Positions 1-6,651 of a stretch of DNA of 12,733 bases are shown piece after piece. Position numbers and translations under genes: made by a program. The stretch's first letter is position 1; the number at the start of each line of letters is the position of its first letter. The notes below the pieces were generated by a model, which saw only the letters and a program-made list of their open reading frames with translations, did no database searches and was not told where the DNA came from. This DNA comes from an uncultured cyanobacterium (lineage in GTDB: Bacteria; Cyanobacteriota; Cyanobacteriia; Cyanobacteriales; Chroococcidiopsidaceae). The stretch spans positions 1 through 12,733 of the forward strand of contig CAMIFA010000150.1 in NCBI GenBank assembly GCA_946221495.1, in the 5' to 3' direction.

Positions 1-228
1 TAATTTTATGGAGTTTTGGTTTTCACTACACTTACTTAGATAACTGCAATTACAAGCTCCTAACCTAATGAGCATATATTAGCGATCGCTTGCTGAACCA
101 AAGTCAGCTTCTAGAGAGAACTTAAAATATACCTACTTTGTTAAAATTTTTGAGAGAGTTGCATACTTGATCCTAATTTGCAGTAAATTCAGTTCGGGCA
201 TTGTATATCCCAATAGGAAAGTTAACTT
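1..228. other. Non-coding region upstream of psaI
   Basis: No gene is supported here. The stretch is AT-rich, contains one GCGATCGC octamer at 82-89, and must carry the psaI promoter. TTGCAG at 178-183 followed by a TGTATA-like sequence near 202 is only a weak promoter candidate. A purine-rich AGGAAAG just before the psaI ATG is the likely ribosome binding site. No psaL, the frequent neighbour of psaI, is visible before the window edge. Confidence 0.6.
82..89. repeat. HIP1 octamer GCGATCGC (13 copies listed)
   Basis: This is the highly iterated palindrome typical of cyanobacterial genomes. Exact copies start at 82, 950, 2631, 3079, 4976, 5357, 6470, 6709, 6935, 7218, 8192, 10039 and 11226. 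They lie in both coding and intergenic DNA. None occurs inside the IS element (8496-9924) or in the TPR repeat array after 11233. Confidence 0.9.
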
Positions 229-354
229 ATGTTATTTTCAGCTTCTTTTTTACCCTCAGTCTTGGTTATTTTGACTTGCTGGATTTTTCCGGCTGTAGCT
301 GCGGCAGCGTTTTTTCTATATATTGAACGCGAAGATGCTCCTACAGGTGACTAA
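229..354 (+). CDS. psaI: Photosystem I reaction centre subunit VIII (PsaI)
   Basis: A 41-residue membrane protein from ATG 229 to TAA 352-354. It has a single hydrophobic span (about residues 8-31) containing WIFPAVAAAAFF, followed by the acidic tail YIEREDAPTGD. This matches the PsaI pattern of a W-x-(F/V)-P-A-V core followed by F-x-x-I/Y-x-E. PsaI is a one-helix thylakoid subunit of photosystem I that helps hold PsaL and thereby supports PSI trimer formation. An AGGAAAG ribosome site precedes the ATG. It is transcribed towards the psbEFLJ operon, tail to tail, and psaL is not adjacent on the visible side. Family assignment is by remembered sequence pattern, which for such a short protein is good but not absolute. 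Confidence 0.85.
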   Translation: MLFSASFLPSVLVILTCWIFPAVAAAAFFLYIEREDAPTGD

Positions 355-444
355 CCAAAGTGAGCGGTACTCTGCCGATGAATTGGCGGAGACTGCGTTC
401 ACTGCCTTTCGCGGTCAATAATAGGGAATTTTAGCCGTAGATAA

Positions 445-473
445 AACCGCCTATCTGGAATAGACAGGCGGTT
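445..473 (-). terminator. Hairpin terminator of the psbEFLJ operon
   Basis: AACCGCCTATCT (445-456) and AGACAGGCGGTT (462-473) form a 12-bp stem with one A/C mismatch and a five-base loop. Read on the minus strand the stem is followed by a short TTTTAT run, which suits termination of the operon ending with psbJ at 560. On the plus strand no T-run follows, so it is less convincing as a psaI terminator. Confidence 0.6.
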
Positions 474-559
474 CTGCGGTCGTTGCAGTATAGTTGATAC
501 CGCAAGTTCTCTATCTCGATTGCTAAAGTGCTAGAAAAATCACCTTAGTAATTGTGAGT

Positions 560-679
560 TTACAAAGAAGAACCCAGGTGGGTATAGGAACCATAAAAGA
601 AAGTTCCTAAAATAGTAATTGCACCTAGTCCAACGACCGTAGCGACGATCCATAAAGGAATTCTTCCACTTCCAGACAC
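560..679 (-). CDS. psbJ: Photosystem II protein J (PsbJ)
   Basis: A 39-residue single-span thylakoid protein. It starts with GTG at 677-679, preceded seven bases away by a perfect AGGAGG (687-692), and ends with TAA at 560-562. The protein begins (M)SGSGRIPLWIVATVVGLG and ends GTFFYGSYTHLGSSL, the canonical PsbJ sequence with a central glycine-rich helix. PsbJ lies beside cytochrome b559 in photosystem II and affects electron flow through the plastoquinone pocket and PSII assembly. It is the last gene of psbE-psbF-psbL-psbJ. It is separated from psbL by 113 bp holding a strong hairpin, whereas the other gaps in the operon are under 10 bp, so its expression may be partly uncoupled from psbEFL. 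Confidence 0.97.
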   Translation of the reverse strand: MSGSGRIPLWIVATVVGLGAITILGTFFYGSYTHLGSSL

Positions 680-752
680 TTTTTATCCTCCTTTAAAAGA
701 CAATTTTGGGAAATAATGACATTGAGATTAATCGTAATGCTTCCAGTTTTGG

Positions 753-789
753 AAAAGTTGCGGTGTAGCAAGGCTACACCGCAACTTTT
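753..789 (-). terminator. Perfect 16-bp hairpin between psbL and psbJ
   Basis: AAAAGTTGCGGTGTAG (753-768) is followed by a five-base loop CAAGG and its exact reverse complement (774-789). On the minus strand the stem ends in ACTTTTCC, so it looks like an intrinsic terminator or a processing/stability hairpin inside the psbEFLJ transcript. The A-rich left flank and T-rich right flank would also suit bidirectional action. A dispersed palindromic repeat is an alternative. Confidence 0.6.
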
Positions 790-792
790 CGC

Positions 793-915
793 CTAGTTAA
801 AGAAATAACTGGAAAACAGAATACCAAGAACAAAAACTAATAGCAGACCTAGAAAAAGTGAAGTCCGGTTTAATTCAACAGGTTGCTGATTAGGGTTAGG
901 GAGTCTTTCTGGCAT
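793..915 (-). CDS. psbL: Photosystem II protein L (PsbL)
   Basis: A 40-residue protein with ATG at 913-915 and TAG at 793-795. It begins MPERLPNPNQQPVELNRTSL and ends in one hydrophobic helix, FLGLLLVFVLGILFSSYFFN. This is the near-invariant PsbL sequence. PsbL sits at the photosystem II monomer-monomer interface near QA and is needed for oxidised QA/plastoquinone protection and dimer stability. It follows psbF by nine bases, and its ribosome site AGGAG (922-926) overlaps the psbF stop codon, indicating translational coupling within the operon. Confidence 0.97.
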   Translation of the reverse strand: MPERLPNPNQQPVELNRTSLFLGLLLVFVLGILFSSYFFN

Positions 916-924
916 TGGTTTCTC

Positions 925-1068
925 CTAACGTTGAATAAATTGCATAGAAGCGATCGCACCGAGAAAGAAGATTGTTGGCACAGCTAGGGTGTGAACTGCC
1001 AGCCATCTCACCGTAAAAATCGGATATTGAATTGGCTGATTAACGTTATTGCCAGTATTGCTTGTCAT
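925..1068 (-). CDS. psbF: Cytochrome b559 subunit beta (PsbF)
   Basis: A 47-residue thylakoid protein with ATG at 1066-1068 and TAG at 925-927. The segment YPIFTVRWLAVHTLAVPTIF is the cytochrome b559 beta signature. His26 is the axial haem ligand that pairs with the His of PsbE across the helix pair, and the single transmembrane helix covers about residues 22-42. Cytochrome b559 is an obligatory core component of the photosystem II reaction centre and seeds D2 assembly. The N-terminal polar extension MTSNTGNNVNQPIQ is ordinary for cyanobacteria. The gap to psbE is six bases with no strong ribosome site of its own, so translation is probably coupled to psbE. Confidence 0.97.
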   Translation of the reverse strand: MTSNTGNNVNQPIQYPIFTVRWLAVHTLAVPTIFFLGAIASMQFIQR

Positions 1069-1074
1069 ATTAAA

Positions 1075-1323
1075 CTACTTACCGATAAATTCATCAATTT
1101 GTTTTTTTGCCGCAAAGCGGTCTTGAACAATAGGCACTTCTTGCCTTTCTTGTGGGTAATATTCGTTTGGTCGCGGTGTCCCGAACACATCGTAAGCTAG
1201 ACCAGTTTGGACAAATAACCAGCCAGCAATAAACAATGCTGGGATCGTAATGCTGTGAATAATCCAGTAGCGAACACTTGTAACGATATCCGAAAACGGA
1301 CGTTCTCCAGTTGTCCCTGCCAT
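1075..1323 (-). CDS. psbE: Cytochrome b559 subunit alpha (PsbE)
   Basis: An 82-residue protein, the standard length for PsbE. It begins MAGTTGERPFSDIVTSVRYW, carries the haem-ligand His23 in RYWIIHSITIPALF at the start of its one transmembrane helix (about 18-40), and has the lumenal tail with YDVFGTPRPNEYYPQ. With PsbF it binds the b559 haem of photosystem II. The start is supported by AAGGAGG (1328-1334) four bases upstream. It is the first gene of psbEFLJ and lies 127 bp downstream of ycf48. An overlapping frame starting at 1327 is a shadow. A palindrome adjoining the ribosome site (1334-1350) could influence expression. Confidence 0.98.
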   Translation of the reverse strand: MAGTTGERPFSDIVTSVRYWIIHSITIPALFIAGWLFVQTGLAYDVFGTPRPNEYYPQERQEVPIVQDRFAAKKQIDEFIGK

Positions 1324-1450
1324 TCATCCTCCTTTAACAATCATTGTTAATAAACTCATTATCCTACGAAACCTTGGGAAAGATTAACCAGCTAGCCTAC
1401 TTTTAACTAAATAGGTATCAATGCTTATAACTAGTTGTAGCTAGATACTT
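1324..1450. promoter_or_regulatory. Upstream region of psbEFLJ
   Basis: This 127-bp gap between ycf48 and psbE probably carries the main psbEFLJ promoter. On the minus strand a GATAAT-like -10 candidate lies at 1358-1363, but no good -35 partner is visible. The region also holds the 17-bp palindrome next to the psbE ribosome site. Readthrough from ycf48 is possible because no strong terminator follows that gene. Confidence 0.35.
1334..1350 (-). promoter_or_regulatory. Palindrome abutting the psbE ribosome binding site
   Basis: TTAACAATCATTGTTAA is a perfect 8+1+8 palindrome whose edge overlaps the first base of the psbE Shine-Dalgarno AAGGAGG (1328-1334). It could be a DNA operator or, in the mRNA, a small AT-rich hairpin beside the ribosome site. 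No regulator can be named from the sequence. Confidence 0.4.
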
Positions 1451-2461
1451 TTAGCTCTTAATCGCTGCTTTTACTGCTCCTTGGTATTTCAGTAAAACGC
1501 CTCGCTGACCGATGATGAATCCTTGCTCAGGGGTGATGAAAACAATCTTATACAAATTCGAGGGTACGTTTTCAACATCACGATCTTTTTGCCAAGTTTT
1601 ACCACCATCCAAGCTGCATAATAAGTTACCACTACCACCAGCTACCCAAATTTCTTCAGGCGTTCGATAAGCTAAATCAAGTAATCCCCAACTAGTAGAC
1701 AACTCTGGATACTGAACATCTTCCCATTCTTCTGCGTTTTCAGATTTAGTAAATTGAATCTGACCACCGCGCGCTAGCAGCCACAAGCGTCCATCCTTAC
1801 CAAATCCCATATTCTGAAGACGGCGAGAACTATTACGGTTATGACCAAGCCATGCTTGCTGACCAGGCTCCCATGTAGAGTAAAAGTTACCTTTAGCGGA
1901 GACTGCTAAATATTTACCATCTGGGGAACGAGCAATATTCCGCAGCACACCAACCGCTTCTTGCACCATTGCTTTCCAAGTTTTGCCGCCGTCTGTAGTT
2001 TTGTAAATAGCACCGATATCAGTAGTCATCTCTGCCGACTGTGAACTCAGTGCGATGATGGTGTTTGGATTACCTGGTAGCTTTTCACTTAGGGGAATCC
2101 GCGACCATGAGCTACCGCCGTCTGTAGTGTGCAGAAGAATAGAAGGTTCGCCGACAATCCACCCTTCCTGACCAGCAAAGCTTACAGAAGAAAAAAGGTA
2201 CTTCTGATCTCCTAATTCTAAGCTTTTAGGTTGCCAGGTTTGACCTCCGTCTGTTGTTTCGAGAAGCGTTGAATTGCTGCCTACTAACCAACCATGCTGG
2301 GGGTCGTCAGTCAAGGCAATGTCTTGTAAATTAGCATCTGTTGACACAGAAATAGTTTGCCAAGGGTTATAACTAACCGACGGTACACTACTACAGCTAA
2401 TACATAGCAAGACAATTATTAATAAAGCGCCAAATCGCTGCCAAAGTTTGAATGAATGCAT
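1451..2461 (-). CDS. ycf48: Photosystem II assembly factor Ycf48/HCF136
   Basis: 336 residues, the usual length. A basic and then hydrophobic N terminus ends in the lipobox-like LLCISC, with Cys23 the probable lipidated residue, so this is a lumenal lipoprotein. The mature part is a beta-propeller with repeated BNR/Asp-box motifs: TTDGGQTW (69-76), TTDGGSSW (112-119), TTDGGKTW (155-162) and LDGGKTW (284-290). Arginines in NRNSSRR (209-214) may correspond to the conserved cyanobacterial Arg patch. Ycf48 binds newly made D1 and promotes assembly and repair of the PSII reaction centre. It lies between rubA and psbEFLJ, the conserved cyanobacterial order, which ties it to cytochrome b559 assembly. 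No clear Shine-Dalgarno precedes the ATG. The gap to rubA is 206 bp. Confidence 0.96.
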   Translation of the reverse strand: MHSFKLWQRFGALLIIVLLCISCSSVPSVSYNPWQTISVSTDANLQDIALTDDPQHGWLVGSNSTLLETTDGGQTWQPKSLELGDQKYLFSSVSFAGQEGWIVGEPSILLHTTDGGSSWSRIPLSEKLPGNPNTIIALSSQSAEMTTDIGAIYKTTDGGKTWKAMVQEAVGVLRNIARSPDGKYLAVSAKGNFYSTWEPGQQAWLGHNRNSSRRLQNMGFGKDGRLWLLARGGQIQFTKSENAEEWEDVQYPELSTSWGLLDLAYRTPEEIWVAGGSGNLLCSLDGGKTWQKDRDVENVPSNLYKIVFITPEQGFIIGQRGVLLKYQGAVKAAIKS

Positions 2462-2667
2462 TAGTGTCTGTAATTTTGCTCTTTAAAGATAAAGTGATTC
2501 TGTAGTGTCTTGATGCTTTAGGCAAATCCGCATTCCACAGGGTACAAAAACTATGTAAATAGGTATTATTGGGCTTGGTTAACAATCGCGGTGCTGACAT
2601 TATTTAGTAAACTACAGCCGTAACTGGGATGCGATCGCTTCATTTGGTGAATTAACCCTGGGGGGTA

Positions 2668-3000
2668 TTATTGTAACCCGTACAAAGAGATAAAAAATAA
2701 AAATCCCAGACCCAAACCACCGAAAATCAATAAATTCTTTTGTGCTGGTGTTAATTTATTAACCCCAAGACCAAAGCTAAGATTTTCCTGAAATCCAGAA
2801 GCTTTACCTAAAGGACCAATATTTGCAAATTGGGAAGTCCTCACACCACAAACTGGACAGCGCCAATCAGACGGCAGTTGAGTAAAAGGTGTTCCGGGAG
2901 CAACTTGATGCTTACTATCTCCCTTTTCAGGTTCATAGATATAGCCACAGGCACGGCACTCATAGCGATCTAGCGCTTGAGTTTCAACTGTTTCGCTCAT
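2668..3000 (-). CDS. rubA: Membrane-anchored rubredoxin RubA
   Basis: A 110-residue protein. The rubredoxin domain (about 12-60) carries the iron ligands C15-x-x-C18-G and C48-P-V-C51-G, with the expected aromatic residues Y13 and W46. A linker follows, then a C-terminal transmembrane helix LLIFGGLGLGFLFFISLYGL (about 89-109). This is the photosynthetic, membrane-bound rubredoxin type, required for photosystem II (and in some species photosystem I) assembly in thylakoids. It heads the minus-strand cluster rubA-ycf48-psbEFLJ and diverges from ndhC across a 218-bp region. No purine-rich ribosome site is evident before its ATG. The following 206 bp to ycf48 hold a GCGATCGC (2631-2638) but no convincing terminator, so cotranscription is possible. 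Confidence 0.96.
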   Translation of the reverse strand: MSETVETQALDRYECRACGYIYEPEKGDSKHQVAPGTPFTQLPSDWRCPVCGVRTSQFANIGPLGKASGFQENLSFGLGVNKLTPAQKNLLIFGGLGLGFLFFISLYGLQ

Positions 3001-3162
3001 AACTTAGATAAAGGAGATTGAGGGGTAAATATTAAAATATCTGTTAAAAATTATGACATAAGGAGTTAATTTTACAATGCGATCGCAGAAGTGCAGTCTC
3101 CTGAAATCTGACTTACGTTAATCCCTGATTAGATAAAACAAGCTCCGTGACAATTGAACCGA

Positions 3163-3168
3163 TATAAT
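3163..3168 (+). promoter_or_regulatory. Candidate -10 element of ndhCKJ
   Basis: TATAAT lies 51 bp upstream of the ndhC GTG. No matching -35 hexamer is present at 16-18 bp (the nearest TTGAAC, 3153-3158, is too close), so this would be an activator-dependent or type 2 promoter if used. The 218-bp divergent region also has to serve rubA. Confidence 0.45.
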
Positions 3169-3218
3169 GTAAAAGAAAGTAACAGAATTATTTACATCTA
3201 GAGCGGTAGTTATTTATT

Positions 3219-3581
3219 GTGTTTGTCCTTAGCGGCTACGAATACCTACTAGGCTTTCTCTTAATTTGTAGCCTAGTACCTGCCCTTGCTCTCTCAGCAT
3301 CCAAGTTACTTCGACCTAGTGGTCGCAACCCAGAGCGGATTATTACTTATGAATCGGGAATGGAACCGATTGGCGGAGCCTGGATTCAGTTCAACATCCG
3401 CTACTATATGTTTGCCCTAGTCTTCGTTGTTTTCGATGTAGAAACTGTGTTTCTGTATCCTTGGGCAGTAGCATTTCACACCCTCGGATTGTTGGCATTT
3501 GTTGAAGCCTTAATTTTTATTGCAATTCTGGTTATTGCCCTCGTATACGCATGGCGTAAAGGAGCTTTGGAATGGTCTTGA
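3219..3581 (+). CDS. ndhC: NDH-1 subunit 3 (NdhC)
   Basis: 120 residues, standard for NdhC, the homologue of NuoA. It has three predicted transmembrane helices (about 5-28, 63-85 and 88-111) and the family signature RYYMFALVFVVFDVETVFLY (61-80), with the conserved FDVE acidic pair. It is a membrane subunit of the cyanobacterial NDH-1 complex near the quinone chamber, working in respiration, cyclic electron flow and CO2 uptake. The start is GTG at 3219, chosen because the N terminus MFVLSGYEYLLGFLL matches the family. The next gene, ndhK, begins ten bases before its stop, so the two are translationally coupled. Confidence 0.96.
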   Translation: MFVLSGYEYLLGFLLICSLVPALALSASKLLRPSGRNPERIITYESGMEPIGGAWIQFNIRYYMFALVFVVFDVETVFLYPWAVAFHTLGLLAFVEALIFIAILVIALVYAWRKGALEWS

Positions 3582-4297
3582 ACTCCAACATGGAACAGCA
3601 AGAACGAATTATTAACCCAATTGAGCGCCCATCAATTACGCAAGACCTCTCGGAAAACGTCATTCTGACTACTGTTGATGACCTTTACAACTGGTCACGG
3701 CTTTCTAGCTTGTGGCCTCTGTTATTTGGTACTGCTTGTTGCTTTATTGAGTTTGCAGCTTTAATTGGCTCCCGATTTGACTTTGACCGCTTTGGGCTAA
3801 TTCCCCGCTCTAGTCCCCGCCAAGCTGATTTAATTATTACAGCTGGGACAATTACGATGAAGATGGCTCCTCAACTAGTGCGTCTTTATGAACAAATGCC
3901 AGATCCCAAGTATGTAATTGCGATGGGAGCTTGCACAATTACTGGCGGAATGTTTAGTGTCGATTCTCCGACTGCTGTACGTGGCGTAGATAAACTGATT
4001 CCTGTTGATGTTTATTTGCCTGGTTGTCCGCCGCGACCAGAAGCGATTATTGACGCTATTATTAAACTCCGCAAAAAAATCGCTGATAACTCGATGCAGG
4101 AACGGAGTCAAATTAAGCAAACGCATCGTTACTACAGCACTACTCACAATTTAAAAACAGTTCAACCGATTTTGACTGGGAAGTATTTGCAGGCAGAAAC
4201 TCGTGCTTCAGCACCTAAGGAATTGATGGAAGCAATGGGAATGCCAGTACCATCCGCTTTACAATCAACAGCAAAAGAGGAGGTACGTCGTGGCTGA
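3572..4297 (+). CDS. ndhK: NDH-1 subunit K (NdhK), 4Fe-4S subunit
   Basis: 241 residues, homologous to NuoB/PSST. The N2-type [4Fe-4S] ligands are present: Cys56-Cys57 (GTACCFIE), Cys121 (GACTITGG) and Cys152 (LPGCPPRP). It is the peripheral NDH-1 subunit that passes electrons to plastoquinone. The ATG at 3572 is preferred over Met7 because AAAGGAG (3558-3564) is seven bases upstream and the MVLNS start resembles Nostoc homologues. It overlaps ndhC by 10 bases and ndhJ by 8. The C-terminal tail beyond about residue 180 is the variable part of the family. The cluster encodes neighbouring subunits of one complex, in the same order as in chloroplast genomes. Confidence 0.97.
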   Translation: MVLNSNMEQQERIINPIERPSITQDLSENVILTTVDDLYNWSRLSSLWPLLFGTACCFIEFAALIGSRFDFDRFGLIPRSSPRQADLIITAGTITMKMAPQLVRLYEQMPDPKYVIAMGACTITGGMFSVDSPTAVRGVDKLIPVDVYLPGCPPRPEAIIDAIIKLRKKIADNSMQERSQIKQTHRYYSTTHNLKTVQPILTGKYLQAETRASAPKELMEAMGMPVPSALQSTAKEEVRRG

Positions 4298-4829
4298 AGA
4301 ATCCTTACCAGCACCAGCACCTGAAGCTAATAATGAGGGTTCCCAACTAGTAGAAGCGGGGAAAGTATCTCGCTGGCTAACAGAGAATGACTTTGAGCAT
4401 GAATCGATGGAGCCAGATCATGTAGGAGTCGAGATTATTAAAATCAATCGCGATTACCTACTACCAATTGCAACGGCACTGTATGCTTACGGGTTTAACT
4501 ATCTTCAGTGTCAATGTGGCTACGATTCTGGTCCGGGTCAGGATTTAGTCAGTGTCTATCACCTAATTAAAATGACTGATAATGCTGATCGACCTGATGA
4601 AGTGCGGTTGAAGGTGTTCTTGCCCCGCGAAGATCCGAGAGTGCCTTCGGTATATTGGATCTGGCAGTCAGCCGATTTTCAGGAGCGCGAATCTTTTGAT
4701 ATGCTTGGTATTGTCTATGAAGGACATCCAAACTTGAAACGGATTTTGATGCCAGAAGATTGGGTAGGCTGGCCTTTACGCAAAGATTACGTTTCTCCTG
4801 ACTTCTACGAGTTACAAGAAGCTTATTAA
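4290..4829 (+). CDS. ndhJ: NDH-1 subunit J (NdhJ)
   Basis: 179 residues, homologous to NuoC. The signature QERESFDMLGIVYEGHP (131-146) followed by RILMPEDWVGWPLRKDY (151-167) is the 30-kDa subunit motif. NdhJ is a peripheral-arm subunit of thylakoid NDH-1 that contacts NdhK and NdhH. The start is GTG at 4290, backed by AGAGGAGG (4276-4283) and by the eight-base overlap with the end of ndhK, a classic coupling arrangement. It is the last gene of the operon, and a strong hairpin follows about 65 bp after the stop. Confidence 0.97.
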   Translation: MAEESLPAPAPEANNEGSQLVEAGKVSRWLTENDFEHESMEPDHVGVEIIKINRDYLLPIATALYAYGFNYLQCQCGYDSGPGQDLVSVYHLIKMTDNADRPDEVRLKVFLPREDPRVPSVYWIWQSADFQERESFDMLGIVYEGHPNLKRILMPEDWVGWPLRKDYVSPDFYELQEAY

Positions 4830-4893
4830 GCTATAGATAATTTAATCTTAGTTGCGGTAATTAGTAAGTAGCCAAATAGCCACAGCGCAGCTT

Positions 4894-4929
4894 GACGGGG
4901 GTCATCTCATACCCCCGTCTTCAGTTTTA
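4894..4929 (+). terminator. Rho-independent terminator of ndhCKJ
   Basis: GACGGGGGT (4894-4902) pairs perfectly with ACCCCCGTC (4911-4919) around an eight-base loop, followed by TCTTCAGTTTTA. The GC-rich stem and T-rich tail on the plus strand fit termination of the ndh operon. The opposite strand has no T-run. Confidence 0.8.
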
Positions 4930-4961
4930 AGCAAAATTTAGTGATTATGATCCTCGCCCTC

Positions 4962-5035
4962 TCAGGGTGTTTTCGGCGATCGCTCTCAATACCGAACCCT
5001 CCCTGACAAATCGAGAGAACTGCGTATCCCTCGAT
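4962..5035 (-). terminator. Tandem imperfect hairpins after the antiporter gene
   Basis: Two imperfect stems lie downstream of the antiporter stop codon: 5010-5017 with 5028-5035 (7 of 8 pairs) and 4962-4976 with 4992-5006 (12 of 15 pairs). A GCGATCGC sits in the loop of the second. No T-run follows either, so termination is only possible. They may instead protect the transcript's 3' end. Confidence 0.3.
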
Positions 5036-5058
5036 TACCTTAGTTCAACGTGCAATCC

Positions 5059-6492
5059 TCACGATGACGGTTGAGATTTATTCACCAATGTAGATTGATC
5101 TAGCAAGGGTTCTCCACTGGCTGGCGGCTCCACTGGCTGACCAAAGGCGATCCGGAGAAAGGGTGGTGCGAGAAATGTGGTCAGAATCACCATGATGATG
5201 ATCGCAGCTTCCAACGGCTTGTTAATTACACCACTTGCAGATCCAATGCCAGCAAACACTAACCCGACTTCGCCTCGGGGAATCATCCCGACCCCGATCG
5301 CCAGTCTATTAATTTCCGGTTGCCCAAATACCGCCCAGCCTGTGACTATCTTGCCCGCGATCGCTACAGTTATCAAAAATACTGCAATTAACAAACCCGC
5401 CTGGTTATCAGGCACGGCTGGATTCAAGACCCCTAAATCGGCTCGCGCTCCTACAGTGACAAAGAAAACTGGTACGAAAAGATCCGCGATCGGTTTCACC
5501 AATTCATCCAACTCTTTGCGGGTATCAGTTTCATCCAGCACCAACCCAGCCGCAAAAGCACCCAAGATTGCCTCAAGATGAATCGCGTTCCCCAAAAATG
5601 CCATAAAGAAGGCAAAAATAAACGCCGGAATCACAATATTGCCACGAGTTTTGAGTTTCTCTACAACAGCAGCGAAGCTTTTATTAAAAAAGCCACCCAA
5701 CAGAATAGACCCAATCAAAAAAGCTGTAGCACTCACGATCAGGTAAATGACATTAGCAACATCGATTTCACCAGTTTTGGCTAAACTTGCGACAACCGCC
5801 AGGACAATAATTCCCAGCACATCATCAATGACTGCTGCCCCAACAATGATCTGCCCTTCTTTCGATTTAAGTTGTCCTAGTTCAGATAAAACTTTGGAAG
5901 TAATGCCAATACTGGTTGCCGTAAGTGCCGCCCCCGCAAAAATTGCCGGAATCGCAGGTACGTTGAACAAGGTCATCAGTCCAACAGTTCCGGCGGCAAA
6001 GGGTACTGCTACCCCAACACAGGCAACCACTACGGCTTGATAGCCGACTTCTTTCAGGTCACGCAGATTCGATTCTAGCCCAATCTCAAACAGCAGAATG
6101 ATTACACCCAGTTCTGCCAGAACGGAAATAACTTCGCTCTGAGACTCATATATGCTGGTCAACGCTTCGGGAGTTAGATTGTTAATCCATTGGAGAACGG
6201 TCATGACTAACGAATCGGATGCTTGCAGCCCACTGTCAGGAAAAATAATCAGGTGCAACGCGGATATGCCCACAATTACCCCAGCCACCAGTTCACCCAA
6301 AACAGGTGGAAAATCAAAACGCTTGGAGATCTCCGCACCGCATTTACTGGCGAGATAGATTACAACCAAACTCAGTAGCACTCCGGTGAGTACGATCGGG
6401 GCATTTTCAGCTGCGGCAGTTGCTAAGAGCGGTAGGGGAGAGAGGGTTGATATCCCAAAAAAATCAGCAGCGATCGCAATAGTTAGAAACAT
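5059..6492 (-). CDS. CPA2-family Na+/H+ antiporter (NapA/NhaS3-like)
   Basis: A 477-residue multi-spanning protein with a probable N-terminal signal or first helix followed by roughly a dozen hydrophobic segments (about 33-450). CPA2 hallmarks are visible: FPPVLGELVAGVIVG (61-75), the unwound-helix motif TATSIGIT (191-198), the ion-binding Asp pair in GAAVIDDVLG (Asp223-Asp224) and MIPRGEVG (403-410). Such proteins exchange Na+ (or K+) for H+. Length and motifs suggest the cyanobacterial NhaS3/NapA type of the thylakoid or plasma membrane. It lies downstream of bicA on the same strand with a 159-bp gap, a linkage that makes sense because BicA imports Na+ with bicarbonate. The short polar C-terminal tail (about 451-477) is variable. 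Exact paralogue and substrate cannot be fixed by eye, and no clear ribosome site precedes the ATG. Confidence 0.9.
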   Translation of the reverse strand: MFLTIAIAADFFGISTLSPLPLLATAAAENAPIVLTGVLLSLVVIYLASKCGAEISKRFDFPPVLGELVAGVIVGISALHLIIFPDSGLQASDSLVMTVLQWINNLTPEALTSIYESQSEVISVLAELGVIILLFEIGLESNLRDLKEVGYQAVVVACVGVAVPFAAGTVGLMTLFNVPAIPAIFAGAALTATSIGITSKVLSELGQLKSKEGQIIVGAAVIDDVLGIIVLAVVASLAKTGEIDVANVIYLIVSATAFLIGSILLGGFFNKSFAAVVEKLKTRGNIVIPAFIFAFFMAFLGNAIHLEAILGAFAAGLVLDETDTRKELDELVKPIADLFVPVFFVTVGARADLGVLNPAVPDNQAGLLIAVFLITVAIAGKIVTGWAVFGQPEINRLAIGVGMIPRGEVGLVFAGIGSASGVINKPLEAAIIIMVILTTFLAPPFLRIAFGQPVEPPASGEPLLDQSTLVNKSQPSS

Positions 6493-6550
6493 AGGCTAGG
6501 TTCTTCGGTACAAAATGATCCAAGTTCAAAGTTGAAGTTAATTAAAGCTA

Positions 6551-6600
6551 GGACTTATACAAAAAACATCCCCTAGCCCCATTAAAAAAGGGGGTTTTAA
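6551..6600. repeat. C-run/G-run hairpin between bicA and the antiporter gene
   Basis: GCCCC (6576-6580), an A-rich loop, GGGGG (6590-6594) and then TTTT make a small stem, preceded by ACTTATAC, an A-run and ATCCCC. The layout resembles the short intergenic C-run/TTAAAAAA/G-run elements common in cyanobacteria (recalled, not searched). On the minus strand, G-runs followed by TTTTTT could attenuate transcription from bicA into the antiporter gene. Confidence 0.45.
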
Positions 6601-6651
6601 GGCTCCCTTCTTTCTAAGTGTCTGTCGTGTCTTGTCCTATTAAAGCTCAAC

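Noticed and set aside
991..1200. 69-residue plus-strand open frame opposite psbF and psbE
   Set aside because: It is antisense to two unmistakable photosystem II genes.
5177..6358. Several plus-strand open frames opposite the antiporter gene
   Set aside because: They are shadows of a long gene with clear CPA2 motifs on the minus strand.
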